The notes beneath the pieces were generated by a model, which worked only from the letters and a program-made list of their open reading frames with translations, was not told the DNA's origin and made no database searches. Of a stretch of 35,254 nt of DNA, positions 10,851-20,055 are shown piece after piece. The translations under genes were made by a program, and so were the position numbers. Position 1 is the stretch's first letter, and the number at the start of each line of letters is the position of its first letter. The stretch is from positions 1-35,254 of the forward strand of contig CACHSH010000005.1 of the NCBI GenBank assembly GCA_902582475.1. The letters run 5' to 3'. The stretch is from an uncultured Pelagibacteraceae bacterium. GTDB lineage: Bacteria; Pseudomonadota; Alphaproteobacteria; Pelagibacterales; Pelagibacteraceae.

Positions 10851-12002
10851 TCACTTTTCTTTAATTGCTATTTTTTTGTTATACCAATTCATTAATAATG
10901 ATATTGCCAAACTTAGAGTTAAGTAAGTTAACATTGTTATTGAAACTATCTCTATGGCCCTACCCGTTTGCATTAATGCGGTCCCAGCGAAAACCAGAAC
11001 TAGATCTGGATATGCTATAGCGGCTGCTAATGATGAATTTTTAGTCAAATTCAAGTATTGATTAGTAGTTGGTGGAATAATTATTCTTAAAGCTTGGGGC
11101 ATTATAACAAGTTTAAGTATTTGATTAGACGTTAGGCCTACAGAAGCAGCAGCTTCTTTTTGACCTTTGCTTACACCTTGAACACCTGCTCTTACACATT
11201 CAGCAACGAAGGTGGCAGTATACAAAGATAAAGCTAGCACCAATGCTAGTAGTTCGGGCGGAACACTTAAGCCCTCGGCATATATGAAAGATGTTTTAGA
11301 CAATTGTTTTAAAACTGGTAGTGCAACTTCTAATTGAACCATTCCGGTTGCAAATGTTATTGCCGGAAATAATAATAGTAATCCAACTGAAATTAAAAGA
11401 ACTGGAAGCTGTTGACCTTTTTCCTCTTGTAGTTTTCTCGCGTAATTTCTTACAAACACAATGGAAATTATTGCAGCTAAAATTGAATAAAATAAAATAT
11501 CAAAATTTTCCCATATAAAACGAGGAATATAGTAACCCTTAACAGTTAAATAGGTAACACCAAAGAGAGGTTCTGTATTTTCAGGCAAAGGTAACGCTCT
11601 TAAAGCAGCGTAGTACCAGAAAAAAATTTGTAATAGTAAAGGTACATTTCTGAAAAATTCAACATACCAAGCTGCAGTATTTTTTATTAAATAATTTGGC
11701 GACAACCTTGCAATACCAACGATAACACCAATTATAGTACAAAAGATAATACCTAAAACAGAAACTAAAATTGTATTTAAAAGTCCAACTAAATATGCTT
11801 TTGCATAGGAATGTGAACCATCATATTCGATTAAAGAAAACTGGACATCAAAAGAGGACTCTTGATTTAAAAAACCGTAACCAAAATCAATGCCTCTCTC
11901 GTCCATGTTTAACTGGGCATTAATTGTAAAAAAACCAATCACTGCCACTACGAATAAGAGTGTTAATAACTGAGGTATAATACTTTTAATTCTGTGATTC
12001 AT
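10851..12002 (-). CDS. aapQ: General L-amino acid ABC transporter permease AapQ-like
   Basis: ATFVAECVRAGVQGVSKGQKEAAASVGLTSNQILKLVIMPQALRIIIPP; WYVEFFRNVPLLLQIFFWY. Confidence 0.9.
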   Translation of the reverse strand: MNHRIKSIIPQLLTLLFVVAVIGFFTINAQLNMDERGIDFGYGFLNQESSFDVQFSLIEYDGSHSYAKAYLVGLLNTILVSVLGIIFCTIIGVIVGIARLSPNYLIKNTAAWYVEFFRNVPLLLQIFFWYYAALRALPLPENTEPLFGVTYLTVKGYYIPRFIWENFDILFYSILAAIISIVFVRNYARKLQEEKGQQLPVLLISVGLLLLFPAITFATGMVQLEVALPVLKQLSKTSFIYAEGLSVPPELLALVLALSLYTATFVAECVRAGVQGVSKGQKEAAASVGLTSNQILKLVIMPQALRIIIPPTTNQYLNLTKNSSLAAAIAYPDLVLVFAGTALMQTGRAIEIVSITMLTYLTLSLAISLLMNWYNKKIAIKEK

Positions 12003-12017
12003 CGATTGTCTATGTAT

Positions 12018-12048
12018 AAAAAAAAGGGCTAGATAAATCTAGCCCTTT
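12018..12048 (-). terminator. Intrinsic terminator/attenuator between aapJ and aapQ
   Basis: Perfect 11-bp stem aaagggctaga/tctagcccttt with loop taaa; followed on the minus strand by a T tract. Confidence 0.9.
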
Positions 12049-12072
12049 ATTTTTAGTAATAATTAATAACAA

Positions 12073-13110
12073 TTATCTTGCTGGTGGAACGTAAAGTATA
12101 CCACCTTTAGTCCAAAGTTGATTTGGACCTCTATCTGGTAAAATTCCAGTATCAGCTATATTTCGTTTGTAGCTTTCACCATAGTTACCAACTTGCTTGA
12201 TAATTCTTAAGCTCCAGTCGTTATCTAGACCAAATGCTGCTCCTAATTCACCTTCAGCTCCAACTAATCTTTTAACTGCTGGATTTTCTGAAGATTTCAT
12301 ACTGTCAGCATTAGCAGATGTTATACCGTACTCTTCTGCTTCAATCATAACGTTCAGTGACCATCTAACAATGTCTTCCCAAACAGCATCGCCCTGTCTT
12401 ACAACAGGTCCTAATGGCTCTTTAGAAATTGTTTCTGGTAGCACTATATGATCTCCTGGTTTGCTCAATTTAATTCTTTGAGCTGCTAAACCAGATTTAT
12501 CAGTAGTGTATGTATCACATCTTCCTGCATCATATGCAGCTACGACTTCGTCAGCTTTTTCAAAAGTTACAGGTTCATATTTAATTCCTTTAGAATTAAA
12601 GAAGTCCCTCATGTTAAGCTCTGTTGTTGTACCTAAGTTAGTACAAGCTGATACACCTGCTTTAAATTGATTTACAGATGTTATTCCAGAACTCTTTCTA
12701 ACCATGAAACCTTGTCCATCATAGAAGTTTACACCAACAAAAGTTAAACCAATGTCAGCATCTCTAGATAATGTCCAAGTAGTATTTCTTGATAAGACGT
12801 CTATCTCACCAGATGTAAGTGCTGTAAATCTTTCTTTTGCGCTTAATGGAAAAAATTTAACTTTTCCAGAATCGCCAAGTGTAGCAGCTGCAACAGCTCT
12901 ACATAGATCTACGTCAACACCTGTCCAGTTTCCTGATGCATCAGCATTAGAAAATCCTGGAAGACCTTGAGAGACACCACATCTTACAAAACCCATCTTT
13001 TGAGTTTTTTTAAGAGTTTTTGATTTTTTTGCAAACGCACTAGTTTCGAAACTAACTAATAGTGCAATTGATGTAAGCAAATAAACCAACGCTTTAAATG
13101 TTCTTAGCAT
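12073..13110 (-). CDS. aapJ: General L-amino acid ABC transporter substrate-binding protein
   Basis: MGFVRCGVSQGLPGFSNADASGNWTGVDVDLCRAVAAA; signal peptide; operon with aapQMP. Confidence 0.92.
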   Translation of the reverse strand: MLRTFKALVYLLTSIALLVSFETSAFAKKSKTLKKTQKMGFVRCGVSQGLPGFSNADASGNWTGVDVDLCRAVAAATLGDSGKVKFFPLSAKERFTALTSGEIDVLSRNTTWTLSRDADIGLTFVGVNFYDGQGFMVRKSSGITSVNQFKAGVSACTNLGTTTELNMRDFFNSKGIKYEPVTFEKADEVVAAYDAGRCDTYTTDKSGLAAQRIKLSKPGDHIVLPETISKEPLGPVVRQGDAVWEDIVRWSLNVMIEAEEYGITSANADSMKSSENPAVKRLVGAEGELGAAFGLDNDWSLRIIKQVGNYGESYKRNIADTGILPDRGPNQLWTKGGILYVPPAR

Positions 13111-13315
13111 TATTTATCCCCTTTTTTATTGTTAACAATAAATTACAAATGATTGTAATTTGACTTATTATGTTTGATTAAAATTGGTTCTTCAAGATGT
13201 TAAAGTGGTGTCTAATAATGACATGATCAAAGTAGGGTTATTAGTGCATACTTTATGTAGTTAAATTAATTAAAATTTTATCTAAATGATGATTTCATCA
13301 ATTTTTAGGTGATAG

Positions 13316-13392
13316 TGGCGCGCCCTGAAGGATTCGAACCTACGACCCTCGGTTTAGAAAACCGATGCTCTATCCAGCTGAGCTAAGGGCGC
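13316..13392 (-). tRNA. tRNA-Arg (anticodon TCT), CCA encoded
   Basis: Minus strand gcgcccttagctcagctggatagagcatcggttTTCTAaaccgaggg...ggttcgaatcc...agggcgcgCCA; anticodon TCT. Confidence 0.95.
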
Positions 13393-13416
13393 TCAAATTT
13401 AATTATATATACTTAC

Positions 13417-14487
13417 TTAAAAACATACCAGGTGGTCAATAAAAATTGGTGTTTTAATTCCAAATTTTTCAGACTTCTCATGTTGATGAATATGATGAGA
13501 ATGAACAAAAACTGGTATTTTTTCATCAGTTACTGTTTTTAATGTGTAAATAAAATTAGTTCCTCTAAATTTTCTGTCAACAACCTCTAATTTCAATTTA
13601 CTTTGATCGTCATGTCTTAAATCTTCTGGTTGTAATAATAGTTTAACTTTTGAGCCAACTGGAAAATTATTAACTAACTTTCCACGAATTTCACCAAGTG
13701 AAGGATGGCTTAAACTATGAACGGCGCAATCAGTCTCAACTACTTTTACGTCAACAAATACTCCCCTATTCAAAAACTTTGCTACCTCAAGGGAATTTGG
13801 TTCGTGGTGTATATTATATGGTTCATCATACTGTTTGAGTGATTGATTTAATAATATTCCACATTTATCACCCATGAAAAATGCTTCATATGAATCATGA
13901 GTTACAATTATTGTTGTAATATTGAACTCTTTTAAAATATCTTTAATTTTTTTTTGTAATTCTTCTTTCAAACTAGTGTCTATATTAGCGAATGGCTCAT
14001 CTAATAAGAGCAAATCTGGTCTTGAAAGTAATGATCTCGCTAATGAAACTCTTTGAGCTTCACCAGAACTAATTTGGTGAGGATATTTCTCTTGAATGCC
14101 TTCTAAATGAAGAATTTGAATTAAATCTTTATCTGAATAATTAAATTTAGAACCGTTTTTTCTTTTGGCCCCAATATTAATATTTTCCAAGACATTGAAG
14201 TGTGGAAACAAAGAATTGTCTTGAAAACACATAGCAATATTTCTTTTTTCGGGTTCGAGATTAAAATTTTTAGAGGATATTGTTTTTCCTTTAAGATTTA
14301 TCTCTCCTGACTTTAAATCTTGTAAGCCTGCAATCGTTCTCAAAATTGTAGTCTTTCCAACTCCAGATGGTCCTAATAAGCATACGATTTCGCCTTTTTC
14401 TTTTATTGTTAGTGATACATTGTCAATTTTGTTTTTTTCACTTGCAACAAAAGTAGCGTTTTTAATTTCGAGAAAATTTGAGCTCAT
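13417..14487 (-). CDS. fbpC: Fe(III) ABC transporter ATP-binding protein
   Basis: GPSGVGKTT, SSGEAQRVSLARSL, LLLLDEPFANID, C-terminal TOBE-like region; adjacent fbpB/fbpA-like genes. Confidence 0.87.
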   Translation of the reverse strand: MSSNFLEIKNATFVASEKNKIDNVSLTIKEKGEIVCLLGPSGVGKTTILRTIAGLQDLKSGEINLKGKTISSKNFNLEPEKRNIAMCFQDNSLFPHFNVLENINIGAKRKNGSKFNYSDKDLIQILHLEGIQEKYPHQISSGEAQRVSLARSLLSRPDLLLLDEPFANIDTSLKEELQKKIKDILKEFNITTIIVTHDSYEAFFMGDKCGILLNQSLKQYDEPYNIHHEPNSLEVAKFLNRGVFVDVKVVETDCAVHSLSHPSLGEIRGKLVNNFPVGSKVKLLLQPEDLRHDDQSKLKLEVVDRKFRGTNFIYTLKTVTDEKIPVFVHSHHIHQHEKSEKFGIKTPIFIDHLVCF

Positions 14488-14504
14488 TTGGATGTAATAT
14501 AACT

Positions 14505-16121
14505 TTATTTTTCAGAAAGTATATATTTAGAAATAAATAATATAAATATACTGGCCCATATAATGAGACATAAAGATGGAAAAGCGGCCGCTTCAAGTAA
14601 ATCTTGCGCAGCATACGAATAGGCTTTTGTTGCGAAAGTCTCAAAATTAAAGGGTCTCAATATTAAAGTGATTGGGAGTTCTTTAATAATTTCCAAAGCT
14701 ATTAAAACACCAACAAGCAATATGTTGGTCCTTAAATAAGGTAGGTGAATAGTTGAAAATGTTTTAAGTTTTGAATATCCAAGAAGGTATGCGTTTTCAT
14801 CGATTGAGTTATTTATTTTAGAGTAACCAGATTTAATTCCATTGTAAGAAAGTGAAAAAAATCTTACGAAATACGCAATCACAAGACCAACAATAGATCC
14901 AATGAATATATTTTTAAAACTATTAAATCCAAAATTTGAACTTAACAAATCACTAAACCAAGAAATAAACGTTATAAATGCAACAGCTAAGATTATTCCT
15001 GGTAGCGCATACCCTGATACTGAGAAAGTAGACAAATAACTAATTAATTTATTTTTAGATACTCTATTTCCATAATTAGTCATAAATGAAAAACTGATTA
15101 AAAATAAACTAGATAAAAATACTAATAATAATGTGTTCATATTTAGTGACCAAAAATTAATATCTTGAAAATATTTTGGAAATTTAATTGTCCAATATGT
15201 CATTTGAGAAACAGGAAAAACAAAACTGCAAAAAAATAAAATTGAGCAAAAACACATCGCAAAAAAAGATTTACCACCTACCAACTGAATTTTCGGAATA
15301 GGCTTATTGCCTTTTGAGTTTTGATGATATTTTGCACCTTTTCTTGATAAATTCTCTATAACAAACAATAGAAGGATAAAAAATAATAAAACAAAAGATA
15401 ATTGATTTGCTGTTGTTAAATCATCAAAAGAGATCCAGGCATTATAAATTGCAGTAGTTAATGTCGAGATGCTAAAAAAATCTACGGTACCAAAATCTGA
15501 CAAAGTTTCCATAGCAACAAGTGACAAGCCCACAACTATTGCAGGTCTTGCTGAAGGCAAAATAATTTTAAAAAAACTTTCATATGATGATAGACCTAAA
15601 TTTTTTCCCACTTCTATAAGATTATGAGATTGGAAAACAAAAGAGGCCCTTGTTAAAACATAAACATAGCCAAACAAAGAGAAAGAAATTGAAAACATAG
15701 ACCCAATCAATCCGTCAAATTTAGGTATATTTTTATTATAATCTCCTTCTCCAAATAAAAAAGTTAATATACTGAATGCAGTCCCGTAATTTTCAAAAAA
15801 AGCAACCAAAGAATAAGCATAAATATAAGCTGGAACTGCAAAAGATAATATCAACGCCCATTTAAAAAAATTCACTCCAGGAAATTTATAAAAAGATACA
15901 AAATAAGCTGAGGTTACACCAAATATAAATGTTAGTGATAAAACACCCAATAAAATTAAGAATGAATTACTTAAATATTTTAATAGAAAAGTGTCTTTTA
16001 AAAGATCTAAATAATTTCCTGTTGTATCGAAAAAACTTAAAAAAACTGTAAATATAGGTATTGCAACCAGTAAAGGTACCAAAAAAGCAAAAATAACCCA
16101 AAAATTTATCCTCTTTATCAA
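14505..16121 (-). CDS. fbpB: Fe(III) ABC transporter permease, apparently with TTG start
   Basis: Duplicated permease with two EAA-like loops (LIEVGKNLGLSSYESFFKIILPSARPAI; IDENAYLLGYSKLKTFSTIHLPYL); start codon TTG at 16121 behind aggaggagaa. Confidence 0.87.
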   Translation of the reverse strand: MIKRINFWVIFAFLVPLLVAIPIFTVFLSFFDTTGNYLDLLKDTFLLKYLSNSFLILLGVLSLTFIFGVTSAYFVSFYKFPGVNFFKWALILSFAVPAYIYAYSLVAFFENYGTAFSILTFLFGEGDYNKNIPKFDGLIGSMFSISFSLFGYVYVLTRASFVFQSHNLIEVGKNLGLSSYESFFKIILPSARPAIVVGLSLVAMETLSDFGTVDFFSISTLTTAIYNAWISFDDLTTANQLSFVLLFFILLLFVIENLSRKGAKYHQNSKGNKPIPKIQLVGGKSFFAMCFCSILFFCSFVFPVSQMTYWTIKFPKYFQDINFWSLNMNTLLLVFLSSLFLISFSFMTNYGNRVSKNKLISYLSTFSVSGYALPGIILAVAFITFISWFSDLLSSNFGFNSFKNIFIGSIVGLVIAYFVRFFSLSYNGIKSGYSKINNSIDENAYLLGYSKLKTFSTIHLPYLRTNILLVGVLIALEIIKELPITLILRPFNFETFATKAYSYAAQDLLEAAAFPSLCLIIWASIFILFISKYILSEK

Positions 16122-16122
16122 T

Positions 16123-16164
16123 TCTCCTCCTAAATTTAGTCCCCGGAGGAGACCAGGGGCTAAA
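16123..16164 (-). promoter_or_regulatory. Intercistronic hairpin fbpA-fbpB with loop complementary to the fbpB Shine-Dalgarno
   Basis: Minus-strand RNA uuuagcccc-uggucuccucc-ggggacuaaa-uuua-ggaggaga-auug; 9-bp stem with one bulged A; loop ucuccucc is perfectly complementary to ggaggaga. Confidence 0.65.
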
Positions 16165-16180
16165 TTATTCTATTATAAAA

Positions 16181-17215
16181 TTACCAACCAGCTTCGTTCA
16201 TTACCTTCAAAGCTTTAGCTTGGAGTTTTCCATAATTAGAAACTTTTGTTTTTAGATCTTGTTTAAAATCTAAACCAAATTGTGCAATTAATTTATTTGC
16301 CTTAACTCCTGGTATCATCGGATACTCAAAAGTATTGTTAACAATATGCTGTTGAGCTTCGGGGGTTAGAAGAAACTCTAACAATTTAACTGCATTAGCT
16401 TTATTAGGTGCGTGTTTTAATATACCGCCGCCGCTAATGTTCATATGTGTACCTCTTCCGTCCTGATTTGGGAAGAAAGGCATTACTTTTTTAGCTGCCG
16501 CTTGTTGTTCAGCGCCTTTTTTTCCAGATAACATTAAAGCTAAGTAATATGTGTTTGCTACAGCCCAATCTGCTTCTCCAGCAGCTACAGCTAATATCTG
16601 TGCTCTGTCGTTACCAGTTGGTTTTCTAGCAAAGTTATTTACCATTCCTTTCGCCCAAGCTGCAGTATTTTTCTCACCATTATTTTTAATAAGTGATGCA
16701 ACTAAAGACTGATTATAAATGTTGCTTGATTTTCTTATTACTACTCTGCCTCTATATTTAGGATCAGCTAAATCTTCATAACTCATATTCCATGAAGGAT
16801 TAACTGTTTTTGGATTGTAATAAATTATTCTTGCTCTTTTTGCTATTCCAACCCAATAAGGTGATCTAAAATTAGCAGGTACAACTTTTTTTAGGGCTGC
16901 TGAACTTGCTCCCTTTTGAAACATTCCTTCAGCTTGAAATGCTCCTAATCTTCCAGCATCTGCAGTTATATAAATATCTGCCTTGCTGTCCTTCCCTTCT
17001 TCTTTAATTCTTTTTTGTAAAGCTTTGTCTTTCCCGGATACAACATTAACTTTTATTCCAGTTTTTGCCGTGAATTTTTCATAAAGCTGAACATCAGAAT
17101 CGTAGTGTCTCGCACTGAAGACGTTTACTTCATTTGCGAAAACTGAGTTTGCAATTAGCAATGTTGAAAACAAACCAACAATAGCTAATCCAACTATTTT
17201 AATTAACTTATTCAT
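16181..17215 (-). CDS. fbpA: Fe(III) ABC transporter substrate-binding protein; likely start at 17215 (MNKLIKIVGL), ORF extends to 17227
   Basis: NEVNVFSARHYDSDVQLYEKFTAKTGIKVNVVSGK; ggag SD upstream of the ATG at 17215. Confidence 0.9.
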   Translation of the reverse strand: MNKLIKIVGLAIVGLFSTLLIANSVFANEVNVFSARHYDSDVQLYEKFTAKTGIKVNVVSGKDKALQKRIKEEGKDSKADIYITADAGRLGAFQAEGMFQKGASSAALKKVVPANFRSPYWVGIAKRARIIYYNPKTVNPSWNMSYEDLADPKYRGRVVIRKSSNIYNQSLVASLIKNNGEKNTAAWAKGMVNNFARKPTGNDRAQILAVAAGEADWAVANTYYLALMLSGKKGAEQQAAAKKVMPFFPNQDGRGTHMNISGGGILKHAPNKANAVKLLEFLLTPEAQQHIVNNTFEYPMIPGVKANKLIAQFGLDFKQDLKTKVSNYGKLQAKALKVMNEAGW

Positions 17216-17236
17216 AATATTCTCCATTTGAGAACT

Positions 17237-17264
17237 ATTATCATATAAATGATAATGATTATCA
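17237..17264 (-). promoter_or_regulatory. Fur box(es) upstream of fbpA
   Basis: TGATAATGATTATCA at 17250-17264 is a perfect 7-1-7 palindrome matching the classical consensus; overlapping inverted repeat attatca-tataaa-tgataat at 17237-17256. Confidence 0.75.
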
Positions 17265-17288
17265 ATGGCAAAAACGTCGCATATCTGA

Positions 17289-18191
17289 CTATTTTAGTAG
17301 GAATAGAGAATAATATTTTTGATTATCTAACCAAACTCGCTCGGTAGTCCAACCGGTATTTGAAGCCAGTCTTGTAAAAGATTGAATAGTAAATTTATTT
17401 GAAATTTCAACTAAGATTCTCTCACTCTTTTTTAAAAAAAATCTTTTATTGCCAATTTTAAAGTTTTGATTAATTTTGCTTACTAAAAAACCTTGAATAC
17501 ATTTTAATTTAGTGTTGTAAAAACCATGATAATAAAAATCTTTAATATTTAGATTAGTTTTTTGTGTTCTATTGATAATATTGATTAAATTTAAGCTAAA
17601 TTTAGCTGTATAACCATTTTTGTCATTGTAGGCTTTATCAAGTGTTGTTTTATTTTTAATAAGGTCAACACCAATAAATAAATAGTTGTTTTTACTTATA
17701 CTTTTTCTTAACTTTTTTAAAAATTTAATTTCCTCTTTGTTGTAAAAATTACCAATAGACGAACCTAGAAAAAAATACACTTTTGTTGTTTTTTTAAGAT
17801 TGGGTATTTTAAATTGCTTAGAATAATCAATTTTTTTAGGTTTTATTTTAATTTTTGGATATTGTTTTTTAAGTTTTTTTACTGACTTTTTTACATAATC
17901 TAACGATATATCGAGTGGAACATAATATTTTACATCCTTATTAATTAATAACTTTATCTTATCTATAGCTCCGCTTCCAAGTTCCACATACGATAACTTA
18001 CCATTAAATAGTTTTGGTATTTCTTTTGAAATTTTTTTAAGTATCTCTTTTTCTTTTCTTGTAGGATAATATTCTTTTTGTTTTGTGATTTTCTCAAAAT
18101 ATTTACTTCCTAGTAAGTCATAATGATACTTTGATGGAATTTTTTTGTTTTTTTTAGATAAACCAGTAATTAGGTCTTTTTTGAATGTCAT
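17289..18191 (-). CDS. egtD: EgtD-like L-histidine N-alpha-methyltransferase
   Basis: YHYDLLGSKYFEKITKQKEYYPTRKEKEILKK, YVELGSGAIDKIKLLI, FLGSSIGNF. Confidence 0.82.
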   Translation of the reverse strand: MTFKKDLITGLSKKNKKIPSKYHYDLLGSKYFEKITKQKEYYPTRKEKEILKKISKEIPKLFNGKLSYVELGSGAIDKIKLLINKDVKYYVPLDISLDYVKKSVKKLKKQYPKIKIKPKKIDYSKQFKIPNLKKTTKVYFFLGSSIGNFYNKEEIKFLKKLRKSISKNNYLFIGVDLIKNKTTLDKAYNDKNGYTAKFSLNLINIINRTQKTNLNIKDFYYHGFYNTKLKCIQGFLVSKINQNFKIGNKRFFLKKSERILVEISNKFTIQSFTRLASNTGWTTERVWLDNQKYYSLFLLK

Positions 18192-18228
18192 TTTATTAAG
18201 TTAATGATTTAAAATTTGATCGATAATA

Positions 18229-19095
18229 TTACCTAGTTTTAATATTATCTTGTGGAACGATTTTTTGAGTTATTCTGTCTAAAACAATTGCTAGTATTAC
18301 TATACCTGTACCACCAATTACAGCTGCACCAATATCTAATCTACCAAGAGCAACGTATACGGTCAAACCTAGACCACCAGCTCCAATTAGAGCAGCAATT
18401 ACTACCATTGATAAAGCTAGCATTAATGTTTGATTTACTCCTGCCATAATAGTTTTTAATGCAAGAGGTAATTCAATTCTGTGTAAAATCTTAAATTTTG
18501 ATAATCCTAAACTAGCACCAGCTTCTTTAAATCCTTTGCCCACTTGTCTAATTCCAAGATTTGTTAGTCTGATTACTGGTGGTAATGCAAATATAATTGT
18601 TGCTACCACTCCAGGTGTTAAACCAACACCAAATAGCATTACAACAGGTATAAGGTAAACAAAACTAGGTATAGTTTGCATTATATCTAGTATGGGTCTT
18701 AAAATTATTTCAAAAACTTTACTTCTCGAAGCAGCAATGCCTAATGGTATTCCAATAATCATACAAAAGATTACAGCAGTAAAAATCATAGCAAGAGTTG
18801 TCATGGTTTCTTTCCAAAGATCAACTAAATCAATAGAGATTAAGCTTAAGGCTGCAAAAAAAGCAAATTTTACTCCGTTTGTTTTCCAAGCAAAAAAAAT
18901 AAATATTAAAACGACAATCGGAAATGGTATCCAATTAAATAGTGTGTCTAATCCTTCAAGAGTAGCATCAATGGGTGCGGCTAGCTTCTTAAAGAGCGGC
19001 CGTTGTGTAAACAGCCACTCTTTAATATTTCTTTCAATCCATTCTGCTATTGGAATGTAGATTTCGTAGTCAGAAGGTGCAAGTTTTAAGTTCAC
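18229..19095 (-). CDS. proW: Glycine betaine/proline-type ABC transporter permease (ProW/OpuAB-like)
   Basis: IGIPLGIAASRSKVFEIILRPILDIMQTIPSFVYLIPVVMLFGVGLTPGVVATIIFALPPVIRLTNLGIRQV. Confidence 0.92.
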   Translation of the reverse strand: MNLKLAPSDYEIYIPIAEWIERNIKEWLFTQRPLFKKLAAPIDATLEGLDTLFNWIPFPIVVLIFIFFAWKTNGVKFAFFAALSLISIDLVDLWKETMTTLAMIFTAVIFCMIIGIPLGIAASRSKVFEIILRPILDIMQTIPSFVYLIPVVMLFGVGLTPGVVATIIFALPPVIRLTNLGIRQVGKGFKEAGASLGLSKFKILHRIELPLALKTIMAGVNQTLMLALSMVVIAALIGAGGLGLTVYVALGRLDIGAAVIGGTGIVILAIVLDRITQKIVPQDNIKTR

Positions 19096-19113
19096 TGAAC
19101 TTATTATTGCAAC

Positions 19114-20055
19114 TTATTTAATCCAACTATTGAAAGTACTTTGGTTAGCTTTGATCCATTCAGCAGCATGCTTTTTGATTGCTCTTTCGCTTTTCTCGCC
19201 CGCATTCATTTTCATGTTTTGAGCAGCAATATCAGCTAGAGGAATTGATGCTTTTTTAAGCATCTTCTCTATATCTTTATTTGCTTTTAAGAAATCTGCG
19301 TTAGCAGCTGGTCTGATGTCATCAGCACCAAAACCCATATTAATTTTAGATTTTGTTGCGTTAGGAACGCTAACTTTTTTAGTAGCGCTGTAAGGAACTT
19401 CTATCCAAACAACGTCCTGTCCAAGTTTTAAAGCACCAACAGTCCAATTCGGAGTCCATGTATAAAATAATACTGGTTTTCCGTTTTTGTATTTAGCAAC
19501 TACGTCAGCCATTGAAGCAGAGTAGTCAGCTTTTACTGGATTAATAAAATCACCTAAGCCTAGTTCAGCAAAGTGTTTTGTAATTTGCTTTTCACAACCC
19601 CAACCTGGAGGGCAAGCAACCATGTCTGCTTTACCATCGCCATTAGAGTCCCATGCTTTAGCGTTATTTTTAATATCCATTACGCTTTTGATTCCATACT
19701 TGTCAGCTGATTTTTTATCAACTAGATAGCCTTGTAATCCGCCTTTTTTCATCACGTAACCAACGGTTTTAACTTTTCCTTTGGCTTCTTTGATGTAACC
19801 ATCGTGAGTTCCAAACCATCCATTAACCCATAGGTCTAGATCTCCCGCAGCTGCAGCTACGTAAAATACTGAAGGTTTGATAGCTTTAGGTTCAGTTACT
19901 GTGTGTCCCATTGCTTCCAAAGCTTGTTTGTATATTTCAGCTTGGAAATAACCAGTATCCCAATTTGCTTTTGCCATTTTAACTTCCGCAGCATTAGCAG
20001 CGTTTGTGATAGTGATCGAAGTAAACAGAGCAACTATTAACTTAAATAGTCTCAT
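19114..20055 (-). CDS. proX: Glycine betaine/proline-type ABC transporter substrate-binding protein (ProX/OpuAC-like)
   Basis: MAKANWDTGYFQAEIYKQALEAMGHTVTEP, GDLDLWVNGWFGTHD, VLFYTWTPNWTVG. Confidence 0.92.
   Translation of the reverse strand: MRLFKLIVALFTSITITNAANAAEVKMAKANWDTGYFQAEIYKQALEAMGHTVTEPKAIKPSVFYVAAAAGDLDLWVNGWFGTHDGYIKEAKGKVKTVGYVMKKGGLQGYLVDKKSADKYGIKSVMDIKNNAKAWDSNGDGKADMVACPPGWGCEKQITKHFAELGLGDFINPVKADYSASMADVVAKYKNGKPVLFYTWTPNWTVGALKLGQDVVWIEVPYSATKKVSVPNATKSKINMGFGADDIRPAANADFLKANKDIEKMLKKASIPLADIAAQNMKMNAGEKSERAIKKHAAEWIKANQSTFNSWIK

Noticed and set aside
14462-14644. Minus-strand ORF MRLSQQKPIRMLRKIYLKRP...
   Set aside because: Out-of-frame overlap with the 3' end of fbpB and the start of fbpC; no recognisable features.
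19096-19113. Possible hairpin between proX and proW analogous to the other ABC operons
   Set aside because: The 18-nt spacer shows no inverted repeat; used as a negative example.
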